Notes under the pieces: generated by a model
What the model was told of the DNA's origin: nothing
Seen by the model: the letters and a program-made list of their open reading frames with translations, nothing else
The model's database searches: none
Position numbers and translations under genes: made by a program
Shown: positions 26,712 through 36,110 of the stretch, one piece after another
Position numbering within the stretch: the first letter of the stretch is position 1
Layout of the letters: every line of letters starts with the position of its first letter
NCBI RefSeq assembly: GCF_000023945.1
Contig: NC_013158.1
Coordinates: 2,604,001-2,668,000, forward strand
Length of the DNA stretch: 64,000 bases
Direction of reading: 5' to 3'
Source of the DNA: Halorhabdus utahensis DSM 12940
GTDB lineage: Archaea > Halobacteriota > Halobacteria > Halobacteriales > Haloarculaceae

Positions 26712-27054
26712 AAGTGGGCATTACAGCACGATTGCCTTTATGACTCCGTCACCGGCGCGATCCATCTTGGCCAATAGGGTGGCCGTCCGCGTGATAATCA
26801 TTGTCATTGCCGGAATCCGCATTGTCTGGCCACATTGACTCGCCGAGATCGAGCAGATCCAGATGCCGGCCACTGCCGACAGTCGATCCGTCGCTACCGG
26901 TCCAGCTCATTTCCCTTCTTATCAATAAAGAGAGTGCCGGTACGATTCTTAACATCGTCGCCACCCACAAAAACGTGGTCGACAAGAGCAAACAAAATCA
27001 TCTGTGATAACTGGAAGCCTGTCTATTTATGCGATTCTGTCTTCGGATGAGGTG
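26712..27054. other. Intergenic region without a supported gene
   Basis: This 343-nt spacer has A/T-rich patches and mixed composition. A minus-strand frame from an ATG at 26910 could encode about 53 residues (start MSWTGSDG, Asp/Gly/His-rich) but has no recognisable family and weak promoter support. The right end carries the TATA box of the pseudo-receiver gene. Confidence 0.5.
27024..27030 (+). promoter_or_regulatory. TATA box of the pseudo-receiver/GAF gene
   Basis: TATTTAT, about 28 nt before the ATG at 27055. It supports a leaderless start there rather than the in-frame upstream codon at 27004, which lies before the TATA box. Confidence 0.55.
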
Positions 27055-27948
27055 ATGGATCGTACAGTCTTATGCGTCGATACGGACGCTCGGATTTCGA
27101 CAGTCTCGACAGCAGTTGAGACTGAAGACAATCTCACTGCAATTGAAGCAAGATCTGTCGAGGATGCGTTGGACGTTATCGGCAGCGAACCGGTTGTTGG
27201 TGTCGTCACCGCGTACGACCTCGCTGATGGAACCGGGATGGATGTTATACAGGCAGTTCGTGAACAGACTCCACAGACGCCAGTTGTCCTCTTCACGGAT
27301 GTTTCGCCGGCCGAAATCGATACGAACTCCGTCGAGGAGGTACTCGTCGAGTATCTCAACCGGGATATCCCGGATGCGACTGACCGGCTGGGATTTATCG
27401 TCAACGACGTCATCGATCATAGTGCCCAAGTTGGCTTTCTCACCCCCGACAACGAGGACGAACGACTCGACGCACTCGACCAGTATGACATCGACTCATT
27501 GCCAATCGAAGAGAGTTTTGAGCGCCTAACGGACCTCATCACGGCACACTTCGATGTCGCAGTCGCGTTCGTTGGCCTCATCGAGGAGGACGAAGAGAAC
27601 TTCCTCGCCTGTACCGGTGGGGACTGGGACTCGTTGACGCGTGAAGATACGATCTGTACGCACAGTATGCTCCAGGAAGACGTGATGGTTGTCGAAGACA
27701 TTGCCAACGATAAGCGATTCAACAAAAACGAACAGTTGGAAAACCTCGGCATTGTCTCCTACGCCGGGGCGAACATGACCAGTTCCGATGGCCACGTCAT
27801 CGGGCAGGTGTGTGCTCTCGGGCACGAGCCACGGCGCTACACTGCGAAAGAAAAGCACGACCTCGAACAGTTCGCCGACACGGCGATGGAAATTCTGGAA
27901 CTGCGCCAGTCCGTCCTCGACAATCAGGACGTGGAGGTCCACCAATGA
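27055..27948 (+). CDS. Pseudo-receiver plus GAF domain signalling protein
   Basis: About 297 residues. Residues 1-110 resemble a response-regulator receiver (LCVDTDARIS, then VVTAYDLADGTGMDVIQAV), but the position that normally holds the phosphorylated Asp reads Ala in TAYDLAD, so it is probably not phosphorylated. Residues 155-290 are a GAF domain (AHFDVAVAFVGLIEEDE ... VEDIANDKRFNKNE ... GHVIGQVCALG). The last codons overlap the next gene (ATGA), and the two proteins probably act together. The sensed signal is unknown. Confidence 0.8.
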   Translation: MDRTVLCVDTDARISTVSTAVETEDNLTAIEARSVEDALDVIGSEPVVGVVTAYDLADGTGMDVIQAVREQTPQTPVVLFTDVSPAEIDTNSVEEVLVEYLNRDIPDATDRLGFIVNDVIDHSAQVGFLTPDNEDERLDALDQYDIDSLPIEESFERLTDLITAHFDVAVAFVGLIEEDEENFLACTGGDWDSLTREDTICTHSMLQEDVMVVEDIANDKRFNKNEQLENLGIVSYAGANMTSSDGHVIGQVCALGHEPRRYTAKEKHDLEQFADTAMEILELRQSVLDNQDVEVHQ

Positions 27949-28598
27949 GCCTCCGCAACGACGCCTTCGAGACCGCCCAGCTCCCGATCGACGATATCGA
28001 AAGCGGACAATCCATCCTGCTGGTCGGCGACGACACCACCGCACTGAAGACGGTGTTTGCCCGGCTCGTCGCTGCCGATGCGGACGAACGCAGTGTCGTG
28101 CTTGCGACGAACGCTGGCGGGCGTTCGATCCAGCGACTGCTCGACGACGCACGCGATGGCGCGGGCTCGCGTGCCTCGATACTGACCGCCGAGGGTCCGG
28201 GACGCGGTGCGGATGTTTCAACCATCGACGACCTGAAAGACATTACGCAAGTCGGGATGCAGTTTTCGAACCTCGTTGGGACATCCCAACAGTCCACGGC
28301 CCGGTTCCGGTCCGGTATCTTTCTCTGCTCGACGATCGTGTCCGAACTTGACGATACACGCTCTGTCTACCGGTTTCTCAATTCGAACTTCCTGACGGAG
28401 CTCCGCCGTGGTGACGGAATCGGTGTTGTGGCGATCGATCGAAGCGCCGAGCTCGAAACTGACGTCGACAGCATGGTCACGGGCATGGAGACGTCGTTCA
28501 ATATCCGCATCGACGTCGAGCAAACAGGGCCCCAAACGGCGACACTGCACCTCTCTGGCGTCCCGGGAAGCAAGGGGCCTGTCGACATCACACTGTGA
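27945..28598 (+). CDS. Haloarchaeal RecA/KaiC-like small protein (DUF7504 type), no Walker A
   Basis: A 217-residue protein. The order of strands (QSILLVGDDTTALKTVFARL, then FLCSTIVSELDD and GIGVVAIDRSAELE) resembles a degraded KaiC/RecA-type ATPase. The phosphate loop lacks the GK(S/T) signature. Such proteins often accompany haloarchaeal signal-transduction genes. Start overlaps the stop of the GAF gene by 4 nt, so translation is coupled. The function is unproven. Confidence 0.7.
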   Translation: MSLRNDAFETAQLPIDDIESGQSILLVGDDTTALKTVFARLVAADADERSVVLATNAGGRSIQRLLDDARDGAGSRASILTAEGPGRGADVSTIDDLKDITQVGMQFSNLVGTSQQSTARFRSGIFLCSTIVSELDDTRSVYRFLNSNFLTELRRGDGIGVVAIDRSAELETDVDSMVTGMETSFNIRIDVEQTGPQTATLHLSGVPGSKGPVDITL

Positions 28599-28786
28599 CA
28601 ACGCTTGTCGAACGGCCGACACGTGGCCTGGGGAGGCCGGGAGGCCCGCACCACGGTTGTGGCCTCGACACGTCCGCGAACCGCTTTGCAGTCTCCGCCG
28701 GACTCGCCAGCCCTGCCGACACCCGACTGTCGCCACCGACGCATCGGATACGGTCGTCGCCTGCCGACCCCCGCTGGCGGTACTCG

Positions 28787-29872
28787 TCAGTCGTCCCCAC
28801 TGCCGGCGCTGGCGTCGACGCTGTCGGCTTCGATGCTTCCCATGTGGGGTGTGGCCTGCTCACCCCGGGCCGATTGTACCTTGCCCAGCGCGACGGCACA
28901 GACGTAGATGCCCACGGCGACGAGGACAATGACGCCGCCGGCCGTGACGCCGGCGTAGAAGGAGACAGCGATGCCCAGCGACACCGCGATCTCCGCGAGG
29001 ACGACCGAGACGATGAGCGATTCCGAGAAACTGCGGGAGACCTGGGTCGCGCCCGCGACGGGGACCACGAGCATGGCGGCGACGAGGATGACGCCCATGA
29101 TCTGCATCGCGCCGACGACGACCATCGCCGTCAGCATGACCGTGATCCGGTTGTACCAGTTGACAGGGATGCCGGAGACGGCGGCCGCCGTCTCGTCGAA
29201 GGTCACGTACAGCAGCTGGTTGCGCGTCACCGTCACCGTCGCGACGATGACGACGAACAAGACGAGCAGGATCGCGGCGCTCGTGGGCGACACCGTCGCG
29301 AGATTACCGAAGAGATACTGATTGACGCCGACGGCAAGCCCGCCCGCGTTGAGGCTGATGAGCGTCGTCCCGAGCGCAAAGCCCGTCGAGAGCACGATGG
29401 CCATCGAGACGTCGTTGTACGCATCCGTGACCTCGGATATGAGTTCGATCAACAGCGCGGCGATCATCGCGACGACGACGGCGGTGAGGTACGGCGACAC
29501 GCCCAGGTCGATGACGGCGTTCAGGAACAGGCCGACCGCCACGCCGGCGAAGGCAGTGTGAGCTAGCGCGTCACCGATCAGCGCGAGCTGGCGGTGGACG
29601 AGGAAGGTCCCGATCAGTGGCGCCATCACGCCGATGCAGAGCCCGACGAGTATCGCCCGGTGCATGTACCGGTAGTCCGGATTCAGCATCTCGATCCCCG
29701 TGAAATGATACGCCCACTCCAGCGCCCAGTGCCACTGTTCGAGGACCCACAGGAGGAGACCGAAGACGAACTCGCCGACGGCATCCACTCCGACCTGAAG
29801 CGGGAGGACCATCGACGGCTCCGCGACCACGGGCCAGCCTGCCAGGACCGCGCCCGCGACGGCACCGCTCAT
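28787..29872 (-). CDS. znuB: Metal ABC transporter permease (ZnuB/MntB type)
   Basis: A 361-residue integral membrane protein with about eight to nine helices. Typical family stretches are LIGDALAHTAFAGVAVGLFL, LGTTLISLNAGG and VGAMQIMGVILVAAMLVVP. An unusually long N-terminal part (1-60) and a hydrophilic C-terminal tail frame the core. Its start overlaps the end of the ATPase gene; together with the ATPase and the binding protein it forms a zinc or manganese importer. Confidence 0.9.
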   Translation of the reverse strand: MSGAVAGAVLAGWPVVAEPSMVLPLQVGVDAVGEFVFGLLLWVLEQWHWALEWAYHFTGIEMLNPDYRYMHRAILVGLCIGVMAPLIGTFLVHRQLALIGDALAHTAFAGVAVGLFLNAVIDLGVSPYLTAVVVAMIAALLIELISEVTDAYNDVSMAIVLSTGFALGTTLISLNAGGLAVGVNQYLFGNLATVSPTSAAILLVLFVVIVATVTVTRNQLLYVTFDETAAAVSGIPVNWYNRITVMLTAMVVVGAMQIMGVILVAAMLVVPVAGATQVSRSFSESLIVSVVLAEIAVSLGIAVSFYAGVTAGGVIVLVAVGIYVCAVALGKVQSARGEQATPHMGSIEADSVDASAGSGDD

Positions 29873-30804
29873 CCGTCTACCCCCGTGAGGACCCGCGCTT
29901 CAGTGCCGAACGCGCGGGCGAGCGCGTCACTCTCGACGAACGCCTCCGTCGGCCCGTCGAAGTAGACCTCGCGGTTCAGACAGACGACGCGGTCGGCATG
30001 GTCGACGACCGCCCCGAGGTCGTGTTCGATGAGAACGACGGTGATCCCCTCGTCGTTGAGCGCCCCCAGTAGATCGTAGAAGGCGTCGACCGATTCGGCG
30101 TCGACCCCGACAGTCGGCTCGTCCAGCACGAGCAGGTCCGCCTCACTCGCCAGTGCGCGCGCGATGAACGCCCGCTGGCGCTGGCCGCCCGAGAGCTGTG
30201 TGATACGGCGGTCGGCGAACGCGCTCATGCCGACCGTTTCGAGGGCTTCGTCGACGATGGCCAGATCGGATCGAGACAGTCGGCCGAAGATCGCGTTGAC
30301 GATCGCCGGGACCGTGCCCAGCCCCGCTCGAACCGTTTCCAGTGGTGCCTCCCGGAGCGCCCCGATCGTGTCCCGGTTCAGGTCACCGACCCTGTCCAGC
30401 GTGAGATGTGCGAACCGCCCCATCTTCACGACTTCGCGCACGGTGATGGGCATCTCCTTGGCCGCGCTGGCGTGCTGGGCGACGTACCCGATGCGCTCGC
30501 CGTCGTCGAAGCGGACGGCCGACTCGTCGAACAGCCGGGCCGTCCCCGCGTCCGGCTCCAGCAGACCCAGCATGAGCTGCATCAGCGTCGACTTTCCCGA
30601 GCCGTTGGGGCCCACGATGGCGACGTACTCGCCCTGGTCGACCGCAAGCGACACGTCCGTCACCACTGGCGTCGACGTGTAGCCGAACGTGACTCCCGAG
30701 AGATCGACGACTGGCTCGGCCGTCGGAGTGTCCGCATCGGACCCAGTGGCCGTTCGCGTTGCCGATTCGGCCGTCGACGCGGCATCGCTATCCTGTGTAC
30801 TCAT
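29869..30804 (-). CDS. znuC: Metal ABC transporter ATPase (ZnuC/MntA type)
   Basis: A 311-residue ATPase with Walker A VGPNGSGKST, Q-loop YVAQHASA, signature LSGGQRQR, Walker B LLVLDEPTVGVD and switch VLIEHDLG. A Ser/Thr/Asp-rich tail precedes the domain (1-30). About 30 extra residues (GALREAPLETVRAGLGTV) lie in the helical part between Q-loop and signature. The ATG at 30804 overlaps the znuA stop (ATGA); a longer upstream frame is spurious. Confidence 0.92.
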   Translation of the reverse strand: MSTQDSDAASTAESATRTATGSDADTPTAEPVVDLSGVTFGYTSTPVVTDVSLAVDQGEYVAIVGPNGSGKSTLMQLMLGLLEPDAGTARLFDESAVRFDDGERIGYVAQHASAAKEMPITVREVVKMGRFAHLTLDRVGDLNRDTIGALREAPLETVRAGLGTVPAIVNAIFGRLSRSDLAIVDEALETVGMSAFADRRITQLSGGQRQRAFIARALASEADLLVLDEPTVGVDAESVDAFYDLLGALNDEGITVVLIEHDLGAVVDHADRVVCLNREVYFDGPTEAFVESDALARAFGTEARVLTGVDG

Positions 30805-31883
30805 ATCGGTTTGAAGTTCCGCCACTGATCGAGCCAGTCCGTCGAGGGGGCCGCTTCCTCGGGTGTCTCGTTGCCGAGGACGATCTCGAGGGTGGGCATG
30901 TTGATGTTGTATGCGATCTCCTCGTAGCCCCAGTTCTGCTCGACCCACTCCTCGCGGACGCCGGCGTACGGCGTCACGGGGAAGTACGCCTCCACGCCCG
31001 TCTCGCGGACGAGTTGCTGGGCGGGTTTCTGGGACTCGAAGACGCCGTTTGCGATGTATTCGATGTCGTTCTCGCGGATGACTGTCGACGCCTCGCGGAT
31101 GTCGGTGGGTTTGACCGTGCCGCTCGCCGCGAGACTCGTCACCAGCGGTCGCATCCGTACGCCGTAGCGTACACCGATGTACTGGAAGGCGTTGTGGGCG
31201 GCCAGCTGAACGATGTCGCGATCAGCCCGGTCGAAGATCGCCTCGTAGTCCGCATCGATGCGGTCGAGTACCGTTGCGGTGTAGGTCTCGGCGTTCTCGC
31301 GGAAGGTGTCTGCGTGTTCGGGGACGACCTCGGCGAACCCCTCGGCGATGTTGTCCACGGCGGATTGTGCCCGTCGAGGATCCAGCCAGAAGTGGGGGTC
31401 CTTCCCGCGCTGTGCGCCGACGCCCTCCTCCTCACGATCGAGGGACGCAGCGAGATCCACCAGGTCGATGCCCGACCGGGCGTTGATCAGTGCCGTGTCC
31501 ACGTCGTCGCCCGTGATCGTCTGGATGGCGCGGTCGGCCCATGGCTGGAAGTCCTGTCCCACGTGAACGAACGCGTCCGCCTCGATGATGCGCTGGGTGA
31601 TACTGGTGTTGGGTTCCCAGCCGTGGCCGTGCAGTCCCGTCGGAACGAGGTTCTCCACTGTCAGTGGGGTCCCGTCGGCGATCTCGCGGCCGAAATCGAA
31701 GAAGCTGAAGAACGAGGCCACGGCGACCGGCTCGTCGCTTCTGTCATCGTCGCCCGCCTTTGCCTCTCCCGGTGCACTCGGCAGGGCCGAGCAGCCGGCC
31801 AACCCCACGAGCGCCGCGGCTCCACCGGCACTGAGCGCGTCGCGTCGCGTCATCCCCCGTCTGTCGTGGTCCGTGCGTGTCAT
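30801..31883 (-). CDS. znuA: Metal-binding lipoprotein of ABC importer (ZnuA/MntC type)
   Basis: A 360-residue extracytoplasmic binding protein. The twin-arginine signal MTRRDALSAGGAA ends in a lipobox with Cys near residue 31. Metal ligands probably come from LHGHGWEPN, PHFWLDPR and LAAHNAFQYIG, plus a C-terminal acidic residue. The usual His-rich loop is weak (only HGH), which leaves Zn or Mn open. It is first in the operon with overlapping znuC and znuB, and has a DtxR-like palindrome upstream. Confidence 0.88.
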   Translation of the reverse strand: MTRTDHDRRGMTRRDALSAGGAAALVGLAGCSALPSAPGEAKAGDDDRSDEPVAVASFFSFFDFGREIADGTPLTVENLVPTGLHGHGWEPNTSITQRIIEADAFVHVGQDFQPWADRAIQTITGDDVDTALINARSGIDLVDLAASLDREEEGVGAQRGKDPHFWLDPRRAQSAVDNIAEGFAEVVPEHADTFRENAETYTATVLDRIDADYEAIFDRADRDIVQLAAHNAFQYIGVRYGVRMRPLVTSLAASGTVKPTDIREASTVIRENDIEYIANGVFESQKPAQQLVRETGVEAYFPVTPYAGVREEWVEQNWGYEEIAYNINMPTLEIVLGNETPEEAAPSTDWLDQWRNFKPI

Positions 31884-31905
31884 CGGCCATCACCGACTCC
31901 AGTGT

Positions 31906-31919
31906 TTAGGTACATCTAA
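31906..31919. promoter_or_regulatory. Candidate DtxR/MntR-type operator of znuABC
   Basis: TTAGGTACATCTAA, an inverted repeat TTAG/CTAA with a 6-nt spacer, about 23-36 nt upstream of the znuA start, where it would cover the promoter. DtxR-family metal regulators (SirR, IdeR, MntR) bind such sites. A second palindrome (CTACACTTGTAG) is at 31937-31948. Confidence 0.5.
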
Positions 31920-31925
31920 GTTTTT

Positions 31926-32296
31926 GTTTCCTTCTACTACACTTGTAGGTTGTGGTTATGAAATACGATGACGCCCAACCCTCGGACAGGTGGAAGCCAC
32001 TTCTAGAGTGGCCGGACGCCGTGCCGTCTGCCGTCATTGGACAGGGCGACAGGAACTGTTGTATCTGGGGTTGGCGCCCGTGGTCTGGCTACGCTGTTCG
32101 ACAGCGATGGCATGGAGCCAGCACCAACGGCGGTCCACTACCAGGAAAGTCATCAGCATCCCGACGGCATCTCCTTACACCGGCGATGCGGACCTCGGCA
32201 CTCACGACGCACAATCTATCCATAGAGACAGTTGTGACTTGGAGGCGGCCGGCACGACGGTTCCCCGGCCCGCCGCTGACTCGTCCGGTCGGCCGT
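31926..32296. other. Spacer without a supported gene
   Basis: About 370 nt between znuA and the carotenoid oxygenase pseudogene. An open frame on the plus strand starts at 31952 but continues antisense through the pseudogene and shows no family. The left end is the znuABC control region. Confidence 0.5.
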
Positions 32297-33736
32297 CTAC
32301 TCGGCGCCGAGTGTCAGTTCCGGGAAGAAGCGGCCGTGGAAGTCGTAGGGGAGCGCGTGAGGGAGCGGCGCCCGTGCGCGTTCCTCGAAGGACTCTCCGT
32401 CGAGGACGACGAGCACCGACCGCTCGGCCACCGGATCCAGCGTCACCATCAATACGACGCCGTCGTCCTCGCTGTTCCCGCCTGGGCGCGGGACGAAGAT
32501 GGGTTCGCTACATCCGCCCGGCCCCTCCCAGATCTGCTGGTTGTTCGTCGCAGTGTCGAGTTTCACGATTCTCCGGGGCCACGCGGTCACCGGCTGGTCG
32601 GTCTGCTGTGCGTAGACGAAGCGGTGTTCCTCGAGCCTGACGGCGGGCGAGACGGTCGGCAGTCCGGTCCCCTCGGCGAACCGCTGGACCCGTTCGACTG
32701 TCGGGTTCCCACCCGGATTCGAGACCCGGTAGCGGTCGATTCGCCCCGCGATCGCGTCGAGGTCGCCGCTTCGCAGGGTCGACAGGTCGAGCGTGCTGAC
32801 CGCCGTCGCATCGGGGAGCGTCTCCACGTCGAACACCACGTCGCCGCCGTCCTCGAAGGCGTTGACGTGATGGAAGCCGAACATGGGGTCGGTCCGTGTC
32901 TGTCGGACCGCGCCAGTTTCGCGGTCTATCAGGTGGACCGTCGTGCCCGTATCCGGCCGCCACTCGAAGTGCTCGACGAACGGGCCCTGTCGGCCGGGTT
33001 TGAGAAACGCCAGCGGGTCCACGTCGAACGGGAACTCGGTCAGGACGGCGTAGTTCGGCGTCAAGGCGAAACTGTGCATGTAACTGGGCCGCTCGGTCGG
33101 GACAGAAGCGACCACCTCGCGCTCGCCGGGCGCCGGTAACTCGAAAATGTGATACTGGTGCTGGCGGCCGAATTCGACCTCGAAGGTGACGTGGACGTCC
33201 CGTGCGGGGTCGTACTGGAGATGGGCACAGAACAACTGGCCGTTCGCGGCCGGCCCGTCGTACTCGACGTCCCCGCGGGTCTCCAGGGTGGTCAGGTCGA
33301 CACTGACTCAGCGTGGCGTCTCCGTGAGTGCCAGGTACTCGTCGCCGATCCGTTCGACGATGATGTTCGTGTTGTCGTAGGTGTCGCCACGTAGGAGGCG
33401 CCAGACGCGCTCGCGTAGCGTCGAGTCGCCGGTCGCGAACCCGCCGGAGAACTCGCCCGCCTGGGCGGCCGCGTAGCTGTCCGTCCGCAGGAAGCGATTG
33501 GCATACCGGACGCGACCCTCCTCGAAGGTGTACCGCGTGAGCATCGCCAACCCGTCGAACCAGTGCTCAACGGTGTTCTCACCAGCGTCGAACGACCCCG
33601 GCCCGTTCCGGACGAGACTCCCAGAGAGCCACGCCGGGAGCGACCCCTCGACCGGCAAGTCCGTCTCGCGTTCGTCGGTAACCGGCAGCGAATGAAATCC
33701 CAGCACGCCCGTCCCGGTGGCGTCTGACTCTGCCAT
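32297..33736 (-). pseudogene. Carotenoid oxygenase (RPE65 family) interrupted by an in-frame TGA
   Basis: The complete frame of 480 codons encodes an iron-dependent carotenoid-cleaving dioxygenase, but codon 143 is TGA (33308-33310). Sequence on both sides remains in frame and conserved-looking: LSGSLVRNGPGSFD and YLALTETPR before, VSVDLTTLETRGDV directly after. The presumed iron His ligands lie in CAHLQYDP, YMHSFALT, FGFHHVNAF and the final YDFHGRF. The natural codon may have been CGA. The gene is a pseudogene, is read through at low level, or the base is a sequencing error. Start at 33736 (MAESDATG) fits the family better than 33763. Confidence 0.85.
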
Positions 33737-33989
33737 CGTCGTCGCTTGGGCGGCCAGCCTCAAAGACCCACCATGTCTACCGTGGCCACGACGAGCTACT
33801 CTTCGAATTGTCGTCTATCGGCAAATTAGTGGCCTCGGCACTCATAGGGCTCGTCATCACCGGGGAGTCACCCCGGCTCGGCCCAGTCGCTCGTCATCGG
33901 CCGGTCGATGTTACGTCCGGGGTCGGCAAAACCGTTGCTCACCGCAACAGCGACAATACATTCAGGACCCGACCGGCCGAAGAGTCGGC

Positions 33990-35009
33990 ATGCTCGAACT
34001 CGACGGCAGCGACGGTGGGGGCCAACTCTTCCGCTCGGCGCTCACGCTGTCGGCACTCACGACTACGGCTTTCGAGATGGAGAACGTGCGCGGCTCCCGA
34101 CCGGAACCCGGGCTCAAACCACAACACTTGACGGCCCTCCAGACCGTCGCCGCCATCACTAACGCGAGCGTCGAAGGGGCCGAAGTGGGCGAGTCGATTA
34201 TCACCTTCGAGCCGGCGGAGCCGACGGGCGGCCACTACGAGGCGTCGATCGGAACGGCGGGCAGCGTGACATTGCTTTTCGATGCCGTCATCCCGATCGC
34301 GAGTGCGCTGGATCGACCGCTTTCACTCACAGCAACCGGCGGCACCAGCGTCGCGTGGTCGCCGTCGATGCCCTGGTATCGCCGGGGCAAACTCCCGCTC
34401 CTTCGTGAGGTCGGCCTCCAGGCCGCGATCGATGTCGAGCAACCGGGCTTTTATCCGCCGGGGGGCGGCAAGGCGACGCTATCGCTGGCTCCATCGACGC
34501 CGTCACCCCTCCACCTTCGCGACCGTGGCCAGCCCGAGCGCGCTCGCATCCATTCGACCGCGACGACGGATCTCGAAGACAGCGACGTGGCCGAACGCCA
34601 GGCAAAACAGGCACGGCAGCGATTGGAAGCGTCCTCCACCGATGTGGAGGTGACAGACCGAACCACGCGCTACGTCACCGCCGACTCGACGGGAACGGTC
34701 GCTCTCGTTGGTCTGGAATACGAGAACGGTGTCATCGGCGCTGACGCGCTCGGCGAACCAGGGAAACCGGCCGAGGATGTCGCCGACGAGGCGGTCGATG
34801 CGTTGCTCGCCGACCACGAGACAGGCGCGGCGGTCGACGAACACCTGGCCGACCAGCTCATCCCGTGGCTGGCCATTGCGGGGGGTGAAGTCCGGATTCC
34901 CCGAACCACGGACCACGTCGAGACTCACGCCGCGCTCTTCGATGCGTTCGGATTCGACGTGCGGATCGAACAGACTGAGGATGAACCCGTCCTCGTCGGT
35001 GAAACCTGA
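33990..35009 (+). CDS. rtcA: RNA 3'-terminal phosphate cyclase
   Basis: A 339-residue RtcA, which uses ATP to convert RNA 3'-phosphates to 2',3'-cyclic phosphates. It has the N-terminal DGSDGGGQLFRSAL, LKPQHLTALQ, PGFYPPGGGKA in the centre, and the C-terminal VDEHLADQLIPWLA followed by a TTDHVETHAA segment that should contain the catalytic His. The start ATG at 33990 gives the conserved end; the longer frame from 33717 is spurious. No RtcB gene is nearby. Confidence 0.93.
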   Translation: MLELDGSDGGGQLFRSALTLSALTTTAFEMENVRGSRPEPGLKPQHLTALQTVAAITNASVEGAEVGESIITFEPAEPTGGHYEASIGTAGSVTLLFDAVIPIASALDRPLSLTATGGTSVAWSPSMPWYRRGKLPLLREVGLQAAIDVEQPGFYPPGGGKATLSLAPSTPSPLHLRDRGQPERARIHSTATTDLEDSDVAERQAKQARQRLEASSTDVEVTDRTTRYVTADSTGTVALVGLEYENGVIGADALGEPGKPAEDVADEAVDALLADHETGAAVDEHLADQLIPWLAIAGGEVRIPRTTDHVETHAALFDAFGFDVRIEQTEDEPVLVGET

Positions 35010-35048
35010 GTCCTCAACGATACCAGCCGTCGTTTCGACCTCTTTGCA

Positions 35049-36062
35049 TCACGCGTTCGTCTTGTAGAGATTGCCGTCCTCGTCGTACCGGGCCGCGAAG
35101 ATGCGCTGGAACTGTTCGTTCGAGATTGTCACATCGAGAGCGCCGAGATTCTCTTCAAGCTGCTCGACAGTCCGGGCACCGACGATCGGGACGCACGTGA
35201 AGTCGGGCTGGTCCATCAGCCACCGCAGGGCGACCTGTGCCGGTGTGGCGTCGACCTCCTCGGCCACATGCCGGACTGCATCGAGGACGTGCCAGCCCCG
35301 CTCGGAGACGTACCAGGCCTCGAACATTTCGTCGAGTTGTGCGCGGGTGTCCTCGGGGGCGTCGAGTTCGTAGGTGCCGTCGCCGACGCGCTCGTACTTG
35401 CCCGTCAGGAACCCGCCGGCCAGCGGCGAGTACGGGACGACCGCCAGGTCCTGGTCTGCACAGACATCGAGATATTCAGCCACGTCCTCGTAGTAGGCCG
35501 CGTGAAAGAGCGGCTGGGTGACGGTGAAGGCCTCGTAGTTGTTGACGTCGGCTTTCCAGAGCCCTTTGGTGAGTTTCCAGGCGTCGGCTGTCGAGAGGCC
35601 GACGTGGTGAACTTTCCCCTCGCTAACAAGGTCGTCGACCGTCCGCAGTGTTTTCTCGATTGGTGTCTCGTCGTCGAAGCGGTGGAGATAGAGGATATCG
35701 AGGTAGTCGATGTCGAGCCTGTCGAGCGATCCCTCGACCTCCGCGCGGACGTTCTTCCGTGAGAGGTTCTCCTGGAATCGCGACTCCTGGGACCAGAAGC
35801 ACTTCGAGGCGACGACGTAGTCCTCGCGGTCGCGCTCGGCGAGCCACTCGCCGATCCAGCGCTCGCTGTCACCGCGGCCGTAGCCGTTGGCCGTGTCGAT
35901 GAAGTTGCCGCCGGCCTCGGCGTACGCGTCGAGCAGTTCATGGGCCTCCTTGCGACCGGTCTCGACGACGCCGCTGTCCTCGTGTTCCTTGCCGAAGCGC
36001 CAGGTGCCGAGTGCGATCGGCGATACCTCCAGTCCTGTCTTGCCGAGCCGTCGATAATACAT
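35049..36062 (-). CDS. Aldo/keto reductase
   Basis: A 337-residue NADPH-dependent oxidoreductase with a TIM barrel. The catalytic tetrad is visible as FIDTANGYGRGDSE (Asp, Tyr), VASKCFWS (Lys) and ILYLHRFD (His). The C-terminal cofactor site reads VPIVGARTVEQLEEN. The sequence belongs to the YajO/YhdN-like branch that reduces small aldehydes; the substrate is not predictable. It is convergent with rtcA. Confidence 0.92.
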   Translation of the reverse strand: MYYRRLGKTGLEVSPIALGTWRFGKEHEDSGVVETGRKEAHELLDAYAEAGGNFIDTANGYGRGDSERWIGEWLAERDREDYVVASKCFWSQESRFQENLSRKNVRAEVEGSLDRLDIDYLDILYLHRFDDETPIEKTLRTVDDLVSEGKVHHVGLSTADAWKLTKGLWKADVNNYEAFTVTQPLFHAAYYEDVAEYLDVCADQDLAVVPYSPLAGGFLTGKYERVGDGTYELDAPEDTRAQLDEMFEAWYVSERGWHVLDAVRHVAEEVDATPAQVALRWLMDQPDFTCVPIVGARTVEQLEENLGALDVTISNEQFQRIFAARYDEDGNLYKTNA

Positions 36063-36110
36063 TCCCTCGGCAGTTGGGCCGGCGGCCTTATATAATCGAT
36101 CGAGCGCTGA

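Noticed and set aside
31952-33139. Plus-strand frame of 395 codons opposite the carotenoid oxygenase
   Set aside because: Most of it mirrors the oxygenase gene; the unique first 110 codons show no family or good promoter.
33308-33310. TGA read as selenocysteine or by programmed read-through
   Set aside because: No SECIS-like hairpin was noticed and haloarchaea are not known to use selenocysteine; a mutation or error is simpler.
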